From contig NZ_JAAVVC010000002.1 in NCBI RefSeq assembly GCF_018449725.1, forward strand, positions 248,001 through 312,000: a stretch of DNA of 64,000 nucleotides. Reading direction: 5' to 3'. The notes beneath the pieces are model-generated. The model was given only the letters and a program-made list of their open reading frames with translations, searched no databases and was not told the origin of the DNA. Position 1 is the stretch's first letter. Each line of letters begins with the position of its first letter. The position numbers and the translations under genes were made by a program. Source of the stretch: Pseudomonas sp. dw_612. GTDB lineage: Bacteria > Pseudomonadota > Gammaproteobacteria > Pseudomonadales > Pseudomonadaceae. This document shows positions 1 to 8,649 of the stretch, in pieces.

Positions 1-1
1 A

Positions 2-844
2 TCCGAGCTGAGCGTGTTCGATGCGCTGCAAACCCGCAGTTTCGAGCAGGTGCTGAGCGCGCTGAAAATCACCAGCCGCGTGAACAAGGCCCTGGCCGTC
101 AGCTCCGCCGCACCGCGCAATCGCTACTACGCGATCAAGGAAGCGCTGATCAACACCGTGCACGCGGTGCACATTCCTTGGCGACTGGTGGTGCCTTCGA
201 CATTGGCGACGATCAATCGCGAACTGGCCAGTTACGGGACGGTGTTCACCACTAACTACGACTTGCTGAGCTACTGGGCGATTCAGCACACGCCGGACGT
301 GATCACCGATCTGTTCCACGGCACCGAGCCGGGCTTTGACTTGAGCGCCAGCGCCACCGACAAACCGCGTCTGCTGTACCTGCACGGCGGTCTGCATCTG
401 GTGCGCAATCAGGACGGCACCGCGCGCAAATTGATGTCCACCGAGGGCACGTTGCTCGGCAGCTTCGCCATCAACAACACGATCAAAACCCTGGATGACG
501 TACCGCTGTTCGTCAACGAAGGCCCGGCCCAGGACAAGCTCAAGACCATTCGCAGCTCGGACTATTTGTCGTTTTGCTATGACCAGTTACTGGGGCATGG
601 CGAGGGGTTGTGCATCTTCGGGCATGCGCTGGGCGAGCAGGACAGCCACATCATCCACGCGTTGCGCCAGGCGAAACCGAAGGTGGTCGCGGTGTCGATT
701 TATCCGCGCAGCAAGGCGTTTATTCAGCATCAGAAGCGGCATTACGCGAAGGTGTTTGAGGGGACGGGGGTTGAGTTGAGGTTTTTTGATTCGAAGACGC
801 ATGCGTTGGGGAGTACGAAACTTAGGGTTCCGGTCGAGGTTTAG
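2..844 (+). CDS. DUF4917 / SIR2-like family protein, 5' end outside the window
   Basis: The frame is open from base 2 with no convincing start or ribosome site, so the N-terminus lies upstream; GTG at 14 is the first possible start inside the window. The visible 280 or so residues carry a TTNYD motif (codons near 248-262), a following LYLHGG segment and, near the C-terminus, IFGHALGEQDSHI. Known of the family: TTNYD...LHG...G-x-S/D-H resembles the nucleotide-binding core of SIR2-like domains, and DUF4917 proteins of about 330 residues share it. A role in NAD binding or hydrolysis is inference only; no partner domain is visible in this part. It is followed by a REP pair and a convergent XRE regulator. 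Confidence 0.7.
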   Translation, partial: SELSVFDALQTRSFEQVLSALKITSRVNKALAVSSAAPRNRYYAIKEALINTVHAVHIPWRLVVPSTLATINRELASYGTVFTTNYDLLSYWAIQHTPDVITDLFHGTEPGFDLSASATDKPRLLYLHGGLHLVRNQDGTARKLMSTEGTLLGSFAINNTIKTLDDVPLFVNEGPAQDKLKTIRSSDYLSFCYDQLLGHGEGLCIFGHALGEQDSHIIHALRQAKPKVVAVSIYPRSKAFIQHQKRHYAKVFEGTGVELRFFDSKTHALGSTKLRVPVEV

Positions 845-861
845 CGGCGAGTCGGCTGACG

Positions 862-958
862 CCTTCGCGAGCAAGCCCGCTCCCACAGGGGATCTCATGT
901 GTATCCAAAGTTTATGTTCACTGGAGATCCCCTGTGGGAGCGGGCTTGCTCGCGAAGC
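862..958. repeat. REP pair (inverted)
   Basis: Reverse copy of the REP core at 864-886 and forward copy at 934-956, separated by about 47 bases. It lies between the convergent ends of the DUF4917 gene and the XRE-cupin gene, where such pairs can fold into a stem and may act as a transcription barrier. Confidence 0.9.
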
Positions 959-971
959 TTTTGCTCTTGAT

Positions 972-1514
972 TCATTCTTCGGTGCTATGCACCACCACCA
1001 ACAACTGCGCCTGAACCTCCCCCACTGACCGGATCCGATGCGGTTTCTGCGCATTGAAATGCAGCGCATCCCCCCGGTTCAGCAGCACCCGCTCATTCAT
1101 GAAGTCCACTTCCACCTGCCCTTCGTGGACGAACAGAAACTCTTCCCCCAAATGCTCCTTGAAGGTCTTGTCGGTGAATTCGCTCGGCGGGTAGATGATG
1201 AACGGCAGCAGGCTGCGTTCACTGACCTGATGGGCCAGCACCGCATAACCGGGGCTGTGGTCGTTGGCGGCCAAGGATTGGCGTTCGTCGCTGCGCACCA
1301 GGCTGTAGCTGTCGAGGCTGATGCTGTCTTCGGAGAACAATTCCTCGACCTTCACGTTCAGTGCCTTGGCCAGTTTCAGCGCAGCCGCAATCGACGGGGT
1401 GTTCAGCCCGCGCTCGACTTTCGACAGATAACTCTTGGTCATGCCGGACTTTTCGGCCAGGGCCTCCAACGTCACGCCAAGTTTTTTCCTGAGTAATTTC
1501 AAACGGATAGACAT
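972..1514 (-). CDS. XRE-family regulator with C-terminal cupin sensor
   Basis: A 180-aa protein with an N-terminal XRE helix-turn-helix (residues about 5-60, LEALAEKSGMTKSYLSKVERG) and a C-terminal cupin_2 domain (about 105-178, with EEFLFVHEGQVEV and GDALHFNAQKPHRI). Regulators of this build usually repress or activate a neighbouring catabolic operon in response to a small ligand held in the cupin barrel. It is divergent from the class II aldolase/DapA-like genes across about 160 bases that contain three GTGTCAT-type octamers, so that operon is the likely target. The ligand is not known. Start chosen at the ATG directly before the helix-turn-helix; the ribosome site is weak. Confidence 0.88.
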   Translation of the reverse strand: MSIRLKLLRKKLGVTLEALAEKSGMTKSYLSKVERGLNTPSIAAALKLAKALNVKVEELFSEDSISLDSYSLVRSDERQSLAANDHSPGYAVLAHQVSERSLLPFIIYPPSEFTDKTFKEHLGEEFLFVHEGQVEVDFMNERVLLNRGDALHFNAQKPHRIRSVGEVQAQLLVVVHSTEE

Positions 1515-1558
1515 GTGCAGCGATTAATCCATCAAGGAGTCGACGATTTGTCCTTGCC

Positions 1559-1596
1559 AATGACACAAAGTGTCATATAGCCTCTTTAGTGTCATT
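1559..1596. promoter_or_regulatory. Probable operator of the XRE-cupin regulator
   Basis: AATGACAC at 1559-1566 faces AGTGTCAT at 1569-1576, giving a palindrome (ATGACAC AA AGTGTCAT), and AGTGTCATT recurs in direct orientation at 1588-1596. The three octamers sit between the divergent regulator and aldolase genes. Binding by the regulator is inferred from position and symmetry. Confidence 0.55.
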
Positions 1597-1673
1597 TGCA
1601 TTCACCCACGACCTTGCAAGCAACGGGTAAACCGCAAACCCGACGTCCGTTGAACCAGCCAAAGGACACCGAT

Positions 1674-2456
1674 ATGGCCAAGACCTTAGCACTCCCCAAA
1701 GACCAACTGGTCAAGCAAGCGCTGATCCAGATGCAAAACACCCTGGCGGATAATACGTGGACCGACCGGCAAAAGCTGGCCCTGACCTGCCGCATCCTGT
1801 TCGAGAACGGTCACGACTCCGGCCTGGCCGGGCAGATCACCGCTCGCGGCCCGCAGCCAGGCACCTATTACACCCAGCAATTGGGCCTGGGTTTCGATGA
1901 AATTACCGCCGGCAATCTGTTGCTGGTCAATGAAGACCTGGACGTCCTCGAAGGCCACGGCATGCCCAATCCGGCCAATCGTTTTCACAGTTGGGTGTAC
2001 CGCGCCCGGCCGGACGTGAACTGCATCATTCATACGCACCCGACCCATGTGGCCGCGTTGTCGATGCTTGAAGTGCCGTTGCAGGTGTCGCACATGGACC
2101 TGTGCCCGCTCTACGAAGATTGCGCGTTTCTCGAAGCCTGGCCCGGTGTGCCGGTGGGCAATGAAGAGGGTGAAATCATTGCCGGCGCACTCGGTGACAA
2201 ACGCGCGATCCTGCTTTCGCACCACGGCCAGTTGTCCACCGGCGCGAGCATCGAGGAAGCCTGCGTGATTGCGCAACTGATCGAACGCGCGGCGAAGTTG
2301 CAGTTGCTGGCGATGAGCGCCGGGACAATCAAACCGATCCTGCCGGAACTCGGCCGCGAAGCCCATGACTGGATTTCCAAACCGAAACGCCACGCCGCCG
2401 CGTTCAACTACTACGCTCGGCAGAACCTGCGTCAACACGCCGATTGCCTGAACTGA
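1674..2456 (+). CDS. Class II aldolase/adducin family protein
   Basis: A 260-aa cytoplasmic protein. HTHPTH at residues 120-125 and LSHHG at 181-185 supply the zinc-binding histidines typical of class II (L-fuculose-phosphate-type) aldolases and adducin-like domains; E92 in the LEGHG segment lies in the expected place for the acid/base region. An in-frame ORF extends upstream to 1596, but ATG 1674 is preferred because AAAGGA lies seven bases before it. It is followed after 29 bases by the DapA-like gene, so both probably form an operon under the divergent XRE-cupin regulator. Two aldolase folds together suggest breakdown of a sugar acid or keto acid; the substrate cannot be read from the sequence. 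Confidence 0.85.
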   Translation: MAKTLALPKDQLVKQALIQMQNTLADNTWTDRQKLALTCRILFENGHDSGLAGQITARGPQPGTYYTQQLGLGFDEITAGNLLLVNEDLDVLEGHGMPNPANRFHSWVYRARPDVNCIIHTHPTHVAALSMLEVPLQVSHMDLCPLYEDCAFLEAWPGVPVGNEEGEIIAGALGDKRAILLSHHGQLSTGASIEEACVIAQLIERAAKLQLLAMSAGTIKPILPELGREAHDWISKPKRHAAAFNYYARQNLRQHADCLN

Positions 2457-2485
2457 ACCCATTCATTTTCAAAAGGAGCGACAGC

Positions 2486-3372
2486 ATGTCGAACCCAAAC
2501 ATTCACGGCATCATCGGCTACACCATCACCCCGTTCACCGCCAATGGCGAAGGCATTGATCTGGAAGCGCTCGGCCGTTCCATCGACCGCTTGATCGACA
2601 GCGGCGTCCACGCCATCGCACCGCTGGGCAGCACTGGCGAAGGCGCTTACCTGAGCGACGCGGAGTGGGATCAGGTCAGCGAGTTCAGCATCACGCATGT
2701 GGCGAGACGGGTGCCAACCATCGTCAGTGTGTCCGACCTGACCACCGCCAAAGCCGTGCGCCGCGCGCGTTTCGCCGAGGCGCATGGCGCCGACGTGGTG
2801 ATGGTGTTGCCGGCGTCCTACTGGAAACTCAGCGAAGCGGAAATCCTCGCCCATTACCGCGCCATCGGCGACAGCATCGGCGTGCCGATCATGCTCTACA
2901 ACAACCCGGCCACCAGCGGCACCGACATGTCGGTGGAGCTGATTCTGCGGATTTTCAACGCCGTCGAAAACGTCACGATGGTCAAGGAAAGCACCGGCGA
3001 CATCCAGCGCATGCACAAGCTGCAACTGCTGGGCGAGGGTCAGGTGCCGTTCTACAACGGCTGCAATCCACTGGCGCTGGAAGCGTTTGCGCCGGGGCGA
3101 AAGGCTGGTGCACGGCGGCGCCGAACCTGATCCCGCAGTTCAATCTGGAGTTGTATGACGCGGTATTGGCCAACGATCTGGGCAAGGCGCGTGAGGTGTT
3201 CTATCGCCAGTTGCCGTTGCTGGATTTCATCCTCAAGGGTGGCTTGCCGGCAACGATCAAGGCTGGGCTGCGAATGACCGGGTTGGAAGTGGGGGATCCA
3301 CGATTGCCGGTGTTTGCGTTGAGTGAGGCGGGTTGTGGGCAGTTGCAGGGGTTGTTGAAAGCACTGCGCTGA
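2486..3372 (+). pseudogene. Dihydrodipicolinate synthase/N-acetylneuraminate lyase family protein, frameshifted
   Basis: A DapA-superfamily (beta/alpha)8 lyase starting at ATG 2486 (AAAAGGAG just upstream). Residues GSTGE (48-52), LYNNPA (137-142) and the Schiff-base Lys at about 167 in VTMVKESTGD are intact. Near 3089-3094 one base is missing: the first frame runs on to a stop at 3128-3130 through a nonsense tail rich in Arg, while the expected continuation (GAKGWCTAAPNLIPQF onward) is in the next frame and ends at 3372. Restoring one G or C at 3091-3093 would rebuild a normal protein of about 295 residues (AFAAGAKGW). The C-terminal helical part is lost unless this is a sequencing error. 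Confidence 0.85.
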
Positions 3373-3393
3373 TCATCAGATACACACAAAACC

Positions 3394-3484
3394 ATGTGGG
3401 AGCGGGCTTGCTCGCGAAAGCGGTACATCAGACAAAAATCTGTCGACTGACACACCGCTTTCGCGAGCAAGCCCGCTCCCACAG
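3394..3484. repeat. REP pair (inverted)
   Basis: Forward REP core at 3396-3418 and reverse core at 3460-3482, between the convergent DapA-like and YegP-like genes. Confidence 0.9.
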
Positions 3485-3501
3485 GGGATTAGTGTCGGGT
3501 G

Positions 3502-3846
3502 TTAGAGCACCGGCAACGTCTTGTCCTTGATCACCGTCGTCGGCCCGTTCGCCTTGACGCTGGCGATGCCCTTCTCCCGCGCAGCATCGGACGAATACGC
3601 CTCACTGCTTCCAATGATTTCGTGATTACCGGCCTTGAGGTTGAAGTAAGGATGACCATCCTTGGTGGTCTTTTTCTCGTAGCGTTCATCCAGCGGGCTG
3701 TTTTTCTGCACCGAGGCAATGCCGCCCTCGGCGGCCGCGCGGGTGGTGTAGTGCTCGCTGTTCAGAATGGTTTCGGCATTGGCCGCTTTCAGAACAAACC
3801 GAAACTGCCCGGTGCTGGTTTTGCTCAATTCATACCATCCAGACAT
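3502..3846 (-). CDS. YegP family protein (two DUF1508 repeats)
   Basis: A 114-aa protein made of two tandem DUF1508 units, roughly residues 3-50 (GWYELSKTSTGQFRFVLKAAN) and 55-105 (GHPYFNLKAGNHEIIGSSEAY); each ends with an Ala-rich segment and a GIASVK/GIASVQ turn. This matches the length and duplication of YegP-like proteins, whose function is uncertain. ATG at 3846 is chosen because AGGAGAG lies ten bases before it; the longer upstream ORF has no comparable site. It is divergent from the sigma-factor gene. Confidence 0.9.
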   Translation of the reverse strand: MSGWYELSKTSTGQFRFVLKAANAETILNSEHYTTRAAAEGGIASVQKNSPLDERYEKKTTKDGHPYFNLKAGNHEIIGSSEAYSSDAAREKGIASVKANGPTTVIKDKTLPVL

Positions 3847-3950
3847 GGTGCTCTCCTGTCGATTGATCCAGTCAACGTTGCCTGACAGTAAAGACCCTCC
3901 ACACGGTTTAGCCACTTCTAGAGAACAGTCCTCACGTGCCAGAAGACAAA

Positions 3951-3976
3951 TAGCAATAGTTCTCGATATCATTCGC
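3951..3976. promoter_or_regulatory. Possible Fur box upstream of the sigma factor gene
   Basis: The minus-strand reading AATGATATCGAGAACTATTG resembles Pseudomonas Fur boxes (alternating ATNAT units with a GAGAA core). It is 37-62 bases before the start of an iron-type sigma factor gene, exactly where Fur control would be expected. Assigned by eye, without scoring. Confidence 0.5.
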
Positions 3977-4012
3977 GACTTTCTGCGCCGCGCTTCGTCA
4001 AGAAGGATATCC

Positions 4013-4549
4013 ATGTCTCGCCTCACGCCCGACCCGCTGTCGGCTGACTCCTTTCGCCGGTTCTACGGGGACATCCTGCATTACCTGCGCAAACGCACGG
4101 ATAACCCCAGCGACGCCGCGGACATGACCCAGGACGTGTTCACCCAATGGCTCGATTACGGCGACCGCGCCAAAGTCGAACAACCACGGGCGTTTCTGTT
4201 CCAGATGGCACGCAACCTGCTGCGCGATCACTGGCGGCGGCAGAAGGTGCGGCACATCGTGCAGCCCCATCACGAGGCAGACCCGGAACCCATCGCCGAC
4301 GATCAGCACGACCCGTTGGCCGGCGCGCAACGCCTGCAACGCCTGGAGCAACTCAAAAGTGTTCTCGCCGAACTCTCGCCGCGCCGTCGAGAAGCCCTTA
4401 TGCTGCACCGCTTTGAAGGCCTGAGTCAGGCACAGATTGCCGAGCGCATGGGTATTTCCCTGAGCATGGTGGAAAAACACATCGCCTTCGCCCTGTTGCA
4501 TTGCAAGCAACGCCTGGACCACGAGAACGGCACGGAGCAGCCTGTATGA
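4013..4549 (+). CDS. FecI-like ECF sigma factor
   Basis: A 178-aa group IV sigma factor. Region 2 spans about residues 16-80 (FYGDILHYLRKR, DAADMTQDVF, ending LLRDHWRRQK) and region 4 about 115-168 (LSPRRREALMLHRFEGLSQ followed by the IAERMGISLSMVEKH helix-turn-helix). ATG 4013 follows AGAAGGA; the larger frame upstream lacks support. The gene overlaps the FecR-like gene by four bases (ATGA), and a TonB receptor follows, the standard cell-surface signalling set in which receptor occupancy releases the sigma factor through the anti-sigma. Iron or heme is the probable signal. Confidence 0.93.
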   Translation: MSRLTPDPLSADSFRRFYGDILHYLRKRTDNPSDAADMTQDVFTQWLDYGDRAKVEQPRAFLFQMARNLLRDHWRRQKVRHIVQPHHEADPEPIADDQHDPLAGAQRLQRLEQLKSVLAELSPRRREALMLHRFEGLSQAQIAERMGISLSMVEKHIAFALLHCKQRLDHENGTEQPV

Positions 4550-5505
4550 ACCCCCAACACGAGATCGACAGCGATGTGCCGGATGACGGCATCGACGCCC
4601 AGGCCGCGAGCTGGTTTGTGCGCAATCGCCAGGATCAGGGCAGCGCCGACCGCAAGGCCTTCGAGCTGTGGATGAACGTGCCTGAACACACCAAGGCCTA
4701 CCGCGCATTCGAAGAGTTGTGGGCCGATCTGGCCGAACTCCAGCAACAAAACAAACCGGTGCCGCTCGTGGTACGGCGCAAACCCAACATCTGGCGCCCG
4801 GCGCTGGCGATTGCGGCGGCGCTGGTCTGTGCGGTGCTGGCGTTCAATCTCGGCACGCCCCATGGCGTCTATCAGCAACAGATCGCGGCCCAGGCCAAAG
4901 GCGCGCGTACCTTCAATTTGCCTGATGGCAGCACCTTGTCGGTCAACGCCAACACTCGGCTGCGCATCGCTTTCGACGGCCAGCAACGGCAGATTTACCT
5001 CGATCAGGGCCAGCTCTATCTGGAAGTGGCGCCGGACAAAGAGCGGCCACTGTGGGTTCATTCCGGCGAAGCCACGGTGCGGGTGGTTGGCACCGGTTTT
5101 GATGTGCGGCGCACCGACAAACAAGTGGTGGTGAGCGTCGCCCACGGCCAGGTCGCGTTTGCCCCGAACAGCACCACGCAAACCCTGCTCGGCGCGCAAC
5201 AACAGGCCGCATTCGACCTGGCCAGCGGCACCTTGCAACAGCAGACATTGACCGACGCGCCAGTCGCGGACTGGCGCAGCGGCCACTTGTCGTTTCGCAA
5301 TCGCGAACTGGTCAGCCTGATCGACGAATTGAACCTCTACCGTGCGCGCCCGGTGCTGCTGGCCGATGGAAAACTGGGACGGTTCAAAGTCTCGGGCAAC
5401 CTCGATGTGAATGATCCCGACGCATTGCTCAACGCGCTCCCGGCGCTGATTCCGGTGAAAACTGTCGCCCTCGCCAACGGCCAGATACGCATCGAAGCAC
5501 GCTGA
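4546..5505 (+). CDS. FecR-like anti-sigma factor / sigma regulator
   Basis: A 319-aa inner-membrane regulator. It has an N-terminal cytoplasmic DUF4880 segment (about 16-60, ASWFVRNRQDQGSADRKAFE), one membrane helix (about 83-103), a periplasmic FecR domain (about 115-215, FNLPDGSTLSVNANTRLRI, GTGFDVRR) and a C-terminal DUF4974/STN-like domain (about 255-318). The ATG overlaps the sigma gene stop, so translation is probably coupled. By family knowledge it holds the sigma factor inactive until a ligand-loaded receptor contacts its periplasmic domain through the receptor's signalling domain. A strong hairpin terminator follows immediately. Confidence 0.92.
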   Translation: MNPQHEIDSDVPDDGIDAQAASWFVRNRQDQGSADRKAFELWMNVPEHTKAYRAFEELWADLAELQQQNKPVPLVVRRKPNIWRPALAIAAALVCAVLAFNLGTPHGVYQQQIAAQAKGARTFNLPDGSTLSVNANTRLRIAFDGQQRQIYLDQGQLYLEVAPDKERPLWVHSGEATVRVVGTGFDVRRTDKQVVVSVAHGQVAFAPNSTTQTLLGAQQQAAFDLASGTLQQQTLTDAPVADWRSGHLSFRNRELVSLIDELNLYRARPVLLADGKLGRFKVSGNLDVNDPDALLNALPALIPVKTVALANGQIRIEAR

Positions 5506-5553
5506 AAAAACCTCACATGAGAATATTTTGCATTCGCATGTGAGGTTTTTTTT
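5506..5553 (+). terminator. Rho-independent terminator after the anti-sigma gene
   Basis: CCTCACATG at 5511-5519 pairs perfectly with CATGTGAGG at 5537-5545, flanked by an A-run and an eight-base T-run. It separates the sigma/anti-sigma pair from the receptor gene, so the receptor probably has its own promoter or is reached by read-through. Confidence 0.85.
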
Positions 5554-5628
5554 GCCTGCCGCGTCTTCCTCCGGTCTGCGTTGTGCACGCAGGCCTTTTT
5601 GGCCTTTTTCGCCGCCCTGGGGGATTCA

Positions 5629-8187
5629 ATGTTTCGCGCGTCTTCGTCTTATCCGCTCGTCTGCCTTCGCCCGACCCTGCTCGCCGCCTGCCTGACGCTG
5701 AGCCTGCAAGCCCACGCCGAGTCCATCAATCTGCACCTGCCGGCGCAGTCGCTGGCCACATCGTTGAGCCAGATTGCCCGACAGGCGAACATCCAGTTGC
5801 TGTTCGACGAAGCGCAATTGCGCAACCTCAAGGCCCCGGCCATTGACGGCGATTACAGCGCCGAAGCGGCGATCCGGCAGTTACTCGATAACAGTCAGTT
5901 CGGCCTGATCAAGATCAACCAGACCTACGTCGTGCGTCCCGAAGAACCGGTCACCAGCAGCAGCGACGGGATCCAGCTCGACGCCTTGAGCGTGATCGGC
6001 ACCGGTACCGAAGTCGATTCCAGCACCGTCGGCCGCTCGACCCTGACTCAGGCTGACATCGACCGCCACCAACCGAGCAACATCCCCAGCCTTCTGGCGA
6101 CTCTGCCCGGCGTGAGCATGGGCGGCTCGATGAAGCCCGGCGGCCAGACCATCAATATCTGGGGCCTGGGCGACGCCGAGGACGTGCCGCTGACCGTGGA
6201 CGGCGCGACCAAAAGTGGCTTCGAACGCTACCAGCAAGGTACGATTTTTATCGAGCCGGAGCTGATCAAACGCATCGAAGTGGAGAAAGGCCCGCACTCG
6301 ATGCTCACCGGCAACGGCGGTTTCGGCGGCACTGTGCACATGGAAACCAAGGACGCCCCGGACCTGTTGCAAGAGGGGCGCAACAGCGGCGCGATGGTCA
6401 AATACGGCTACGCCAGCAACGACCATCAACAGACCTACAGCGGCGCGGTGTTTGGCCGGACCGATGACGGTCGCGCTGATGCGCTGGTGTACCTGACCAA
6501 GCGCGATGGCGACGACATGAAACTCGCCGGCACCCCGCCGGACCCGGATCACAGCTACCCGATCAATCCCAGGCGCCTGCCCAACAGCGCGCAAGATCTC
6601 GACGGTCAGTTGCTCAAATTCAACCTGCACCTTAATGACGAACACAGCGTCGGCCTCTCGTATTCGCGTTCCCAAAGCGAGCGCTGGACGCCCTTCTCGT
6701 CCGCCAGTTACCCGACGCCGCCGACCCCGTCGAACATCAAACAGTACGGTTACGAAAATGCCTTGAAGCGTTTTCTGGCCAATCGCGAAACCATCGACAC
6801 GACTTGGTCGACCAAGTACCAGTACCAGCCGCTGGACAATCGCTTGATCGACTTCAAGCTCAGCTACTCGGAGTCCAACACCGACCAGACCGACGAGCGC
6901 GATGCCACGGCGTTTTTCCAGACCTCCACCGGTGGACGCAAAATGGACACGGCCTACAAGGACCGCATCCTTGAGGCGAGCAACATCAGCCTGTTCGACA
7001 CCGGCGTCCTGGCCCACGCGGTGACCAGCGGCGTGCAAATCCGCAAGCACAGCCGCGACACCGAGATGTGGATGCCGGGCAAGACCTACGATGTGCCGAA
7101 GTACAACTTCGGCTATTTCCAGCCAAGCTTCATGCCCCAGGGCAAAGTCGACACCAACAGCGCTTACCTGCAAGACGCGATCACTCTGGGCGATTTCACC
7201 CTCACGCCGTCCGTGCGCTATGACCACGTGCGCAACCGTGGCGAGGCCAACGACGCGCCGTTCTACGACAACCCGGATCCTTCGTTCGGCCACGATTACA
7301 GTGATCGCACCTACACCGGTTGGTCGCCGCGCCTGTCGGCGTTCTGGAGGATGACGCCGGATGTCGGTTTCTTCGTCGACTACAGCAAAACCTGGCGCGC
7401 GCCGGTGATCGACGAGCAGTACGAAGTTCAGGGCGTGGGCAGCCGCACCGCCACCAGCGTCGACCTCGACCCGGAACGCATCACCGGTTGGCGCGCCGGT
7501 AACATCAGCAACTTCGCCAACGTGTTCCAGGACCACGACAACGTGCAAATCCGCACCACGCTGTTCCGCAACAAAATCGATGACGAGATCTTCAAGGCCA
7601 CGGGCGTCGGTTGCGAAAACCAGGCGATCAAGGGCGGCACCATCGCGTCGGACTGCAAGGGCTCGGGCCCGATGGGCAACTACCGCAACATCGGCGGCCT
7701 GACGATCAAGGGCTTCGAAGTGGAAAGCTTCTACGACTCCACGTACCTGTTCGGCTCGCTGTCCTACTCGTGGCTGACCGGCAAGCACGAAGGCGCCTAC
7801 ACCAACCCGTGGGGCCCGGATGTTTGGGCGCGCGACATACCGCCGCCGAAATGGATCGCGGTGCTGGGGGTGAAGATTCCGAGTTGGGATGCACAGGTCG
7901 GTTGGCAGGGTGAGTTTGTGCGCAAGACCGACCGCTTGCCGAGTGACAACTATGGTTCGAGCAAAAACACCGTGGGTGATGTGTTTTATGACCAATACGC
8001 GAATGATCGTTACAACGTGCAGGGGTTGTTTGCGAACTGGAAGCCGCAGCAGGCTTATTTGAAGGGGACTGAGGTGAATCTGACCGTCGACAATCTGTTC
8101 AATGAGGATTATCGACCGGCGTTGAGTGGGGATCGGGCGTATAGCCAGGGGCGCAATGCCAAGGTGAGTGTGACGCGGTTTTTCTGA
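5629..8187 (+). CDS. TonB-dependent receptor with STN signalling domain (heme/HasR-like)
   Basis: An 852-aa outer-membrane receptor. Signal peptide ends near AHA (28-30); a secretin/TonB N-terminal (STN) domain follows at about 33-105 (PAQSLATSLSQIARQANIQL), then a plug (about 130-245, PGGQTINIWGLGDAEDVPLT, IKRIEVEKGPHS) and a 22-strand barrel ending in VTRFF, a normal terminal Phe. The segment WRAPVIDEQYE is close to the FRAP motif of hemoglobin/heme receptors, so a HasR-like heme receptor is the best guess; a siderophore receptor is the alternative. ATG 5629 is chosen because it begins the signal peptide. No hemophore gene follows. The STN domain fits signalling to the FecR-like protein just upstream. 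Confidence 0.88.
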   Translation: MFRASSSYPLVCLRPTLLAACLTLSLQAHAESINLHLPAQSLATSLSQIARQANIQLLFDEAQLRNLKAPAIDGDYSAEAAIRQLLDNSQFGLIKINQTYVVRPEEPVTSSSDGIQLDALSVIGTGTEVDSSTVGRSTLTQADIDRHQPSNIPSLLATLPGVSMGGSMKPGGQTINIWGLGDAEDVPLTVDGATKSGFERYQQGTIFIEPELIKRIEVEKGPHSMLTGNGGFGGTVHMETKDAPDLLQEGRNSGAMVKYGYASNDHQQTYSGAVFGRTDDGRADALVYLTKRDGDDMKLAGTPPDPDHSYPINPRRLPNSAQDLDGQLLKFNLHLNDEHSVGLSYSRSQSERWTPFSSASYPTPPTPSNIKQYGYENALKRFLANRETIDTTWSTKYQYQPLDNRLIDFKLSYSESNTDQTDERDATAFFQTSTGGRKMDTAYKDRILEASNISLFDTGVLAHAVTSGVQIRKHSRDTEMWMPGKTYDVPKYNFGYFQPSFMPQGKVDTNSAYLQDAITLGDFTLTPSVRYDHVRNRGEANDAPFYDNPDPSFGHDYSDRTYTGWSPRLSAFWRMTPDVGFFVDYSKTWRAPVIDEQYEVQGVGSRTATSVDLDPERITGWRAGNISNFANVFQDHDNVQIRTTLFRNKIDDEIFKATGVGCENQAIKGGTIASDCKGSGPMGNYRNIGGLTIKGFEVESFYDSTYLFGSLSYSWLTGKHEGAYTNPWGPDVWARDIPPPKWIAVLGVKIPSWDAQVGWQGEFVRKTDRLPSDNYGSSKNTVGDVFYDQYANDRYNVQGLFANWKPQQAYLKGTEVNLTVDNLFNEDYRPALSGDRAYSQGRNAKVSVTRFF

Positions 8188-8215
8188 TTCGGGATTTGTG
8201 GCGCCTGACCTGGCG

Positions 8216-8310
8216 CCTTCGCGAGCAAGCCCGCTCCCACAGTGGTCCTCGGTGTGTTCACATTCTTGTGAACACCAAAGAAACCCTGTGGGAGCGAGCT
8301 TGCTCGCGAT
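8216..8310. repeat. REP pair (inverted)
   Basis: Reverse REP core at 8218-8240 and a slightly diverged forward core at 8288-8309 (GAGCGAGC variant), between convergent genes. Confidence 0.88.
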
Positions 8311-8329
8311 GGCGTCGCCACCGTCTCAG

Positions 8330-8635
8330 CTATTTTGCAGCCGTGCGCACCACCGACAACTCCGGCGCCATCACCCGCCGCTGCGCCAAATACCGCATAC
8401 AACTCACCCGCAAGAACGACGCAAAATTCACCACTTCCCCGCGATAGTCCATCACCTCTTCATACAGCTTGGCGATCAACTGGTTGGTCGTCATGCCATC
8501 GACGTCGGCGATTTCGCTGAGGATGTCCCAGAACTGATTCTCCAGCCGCAGGGTGGTGACCACCCCGCAGATGCGCAGCGAGCGGGAGCGCGATTCGTAG
8601 AGGATCGGATCGGCTTTGACGTAGAGCTCGCACAT
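8330..8635 (-). CDS. Ribbon-helix-helix domain protein
   Basis: A 101-aa protein. The segment at about residues 18-65 (RSLRICGVVTTLRLENQFWD then ADVDGMTTNQLIAKLYEEV) matches the ribbon-helix-helix domain found in small Pseudomonas and Rhizobium proteins: one beta strand with basic residues followed by two helices. It may be a DNA-binding regulator, but its target is unknown. ATG 8635 is chosen over a longer frame that only reads the antisense of the neighbour; GAGGGA precedes it. It starts 14 bases after the DJ-1/PfpI stop, so the two are probably co-transcribed. Confidence 0.82.
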   Translation of the reverse strand: MCELYVKADPILYESRSRSLRICGVVTTLRLENQFWDILSEIADVDGMTTNQLIAKLYEEVMDYRGEVVNFASFLRVSCMRYLAQRRVMAPELSVVRTAAK

Positions 8636-8649
8636 GGAAACGTCCCTCG

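Noticed and set aside
5881..7995. 704-aa ORF on the minus strand inside the TonB receptor gene
   Set aside because: Composition is that of an antisense frame of a high-GC gene (Val/Arg/His/Gly-rich, no domain), and the plus strand has a complete receptor.
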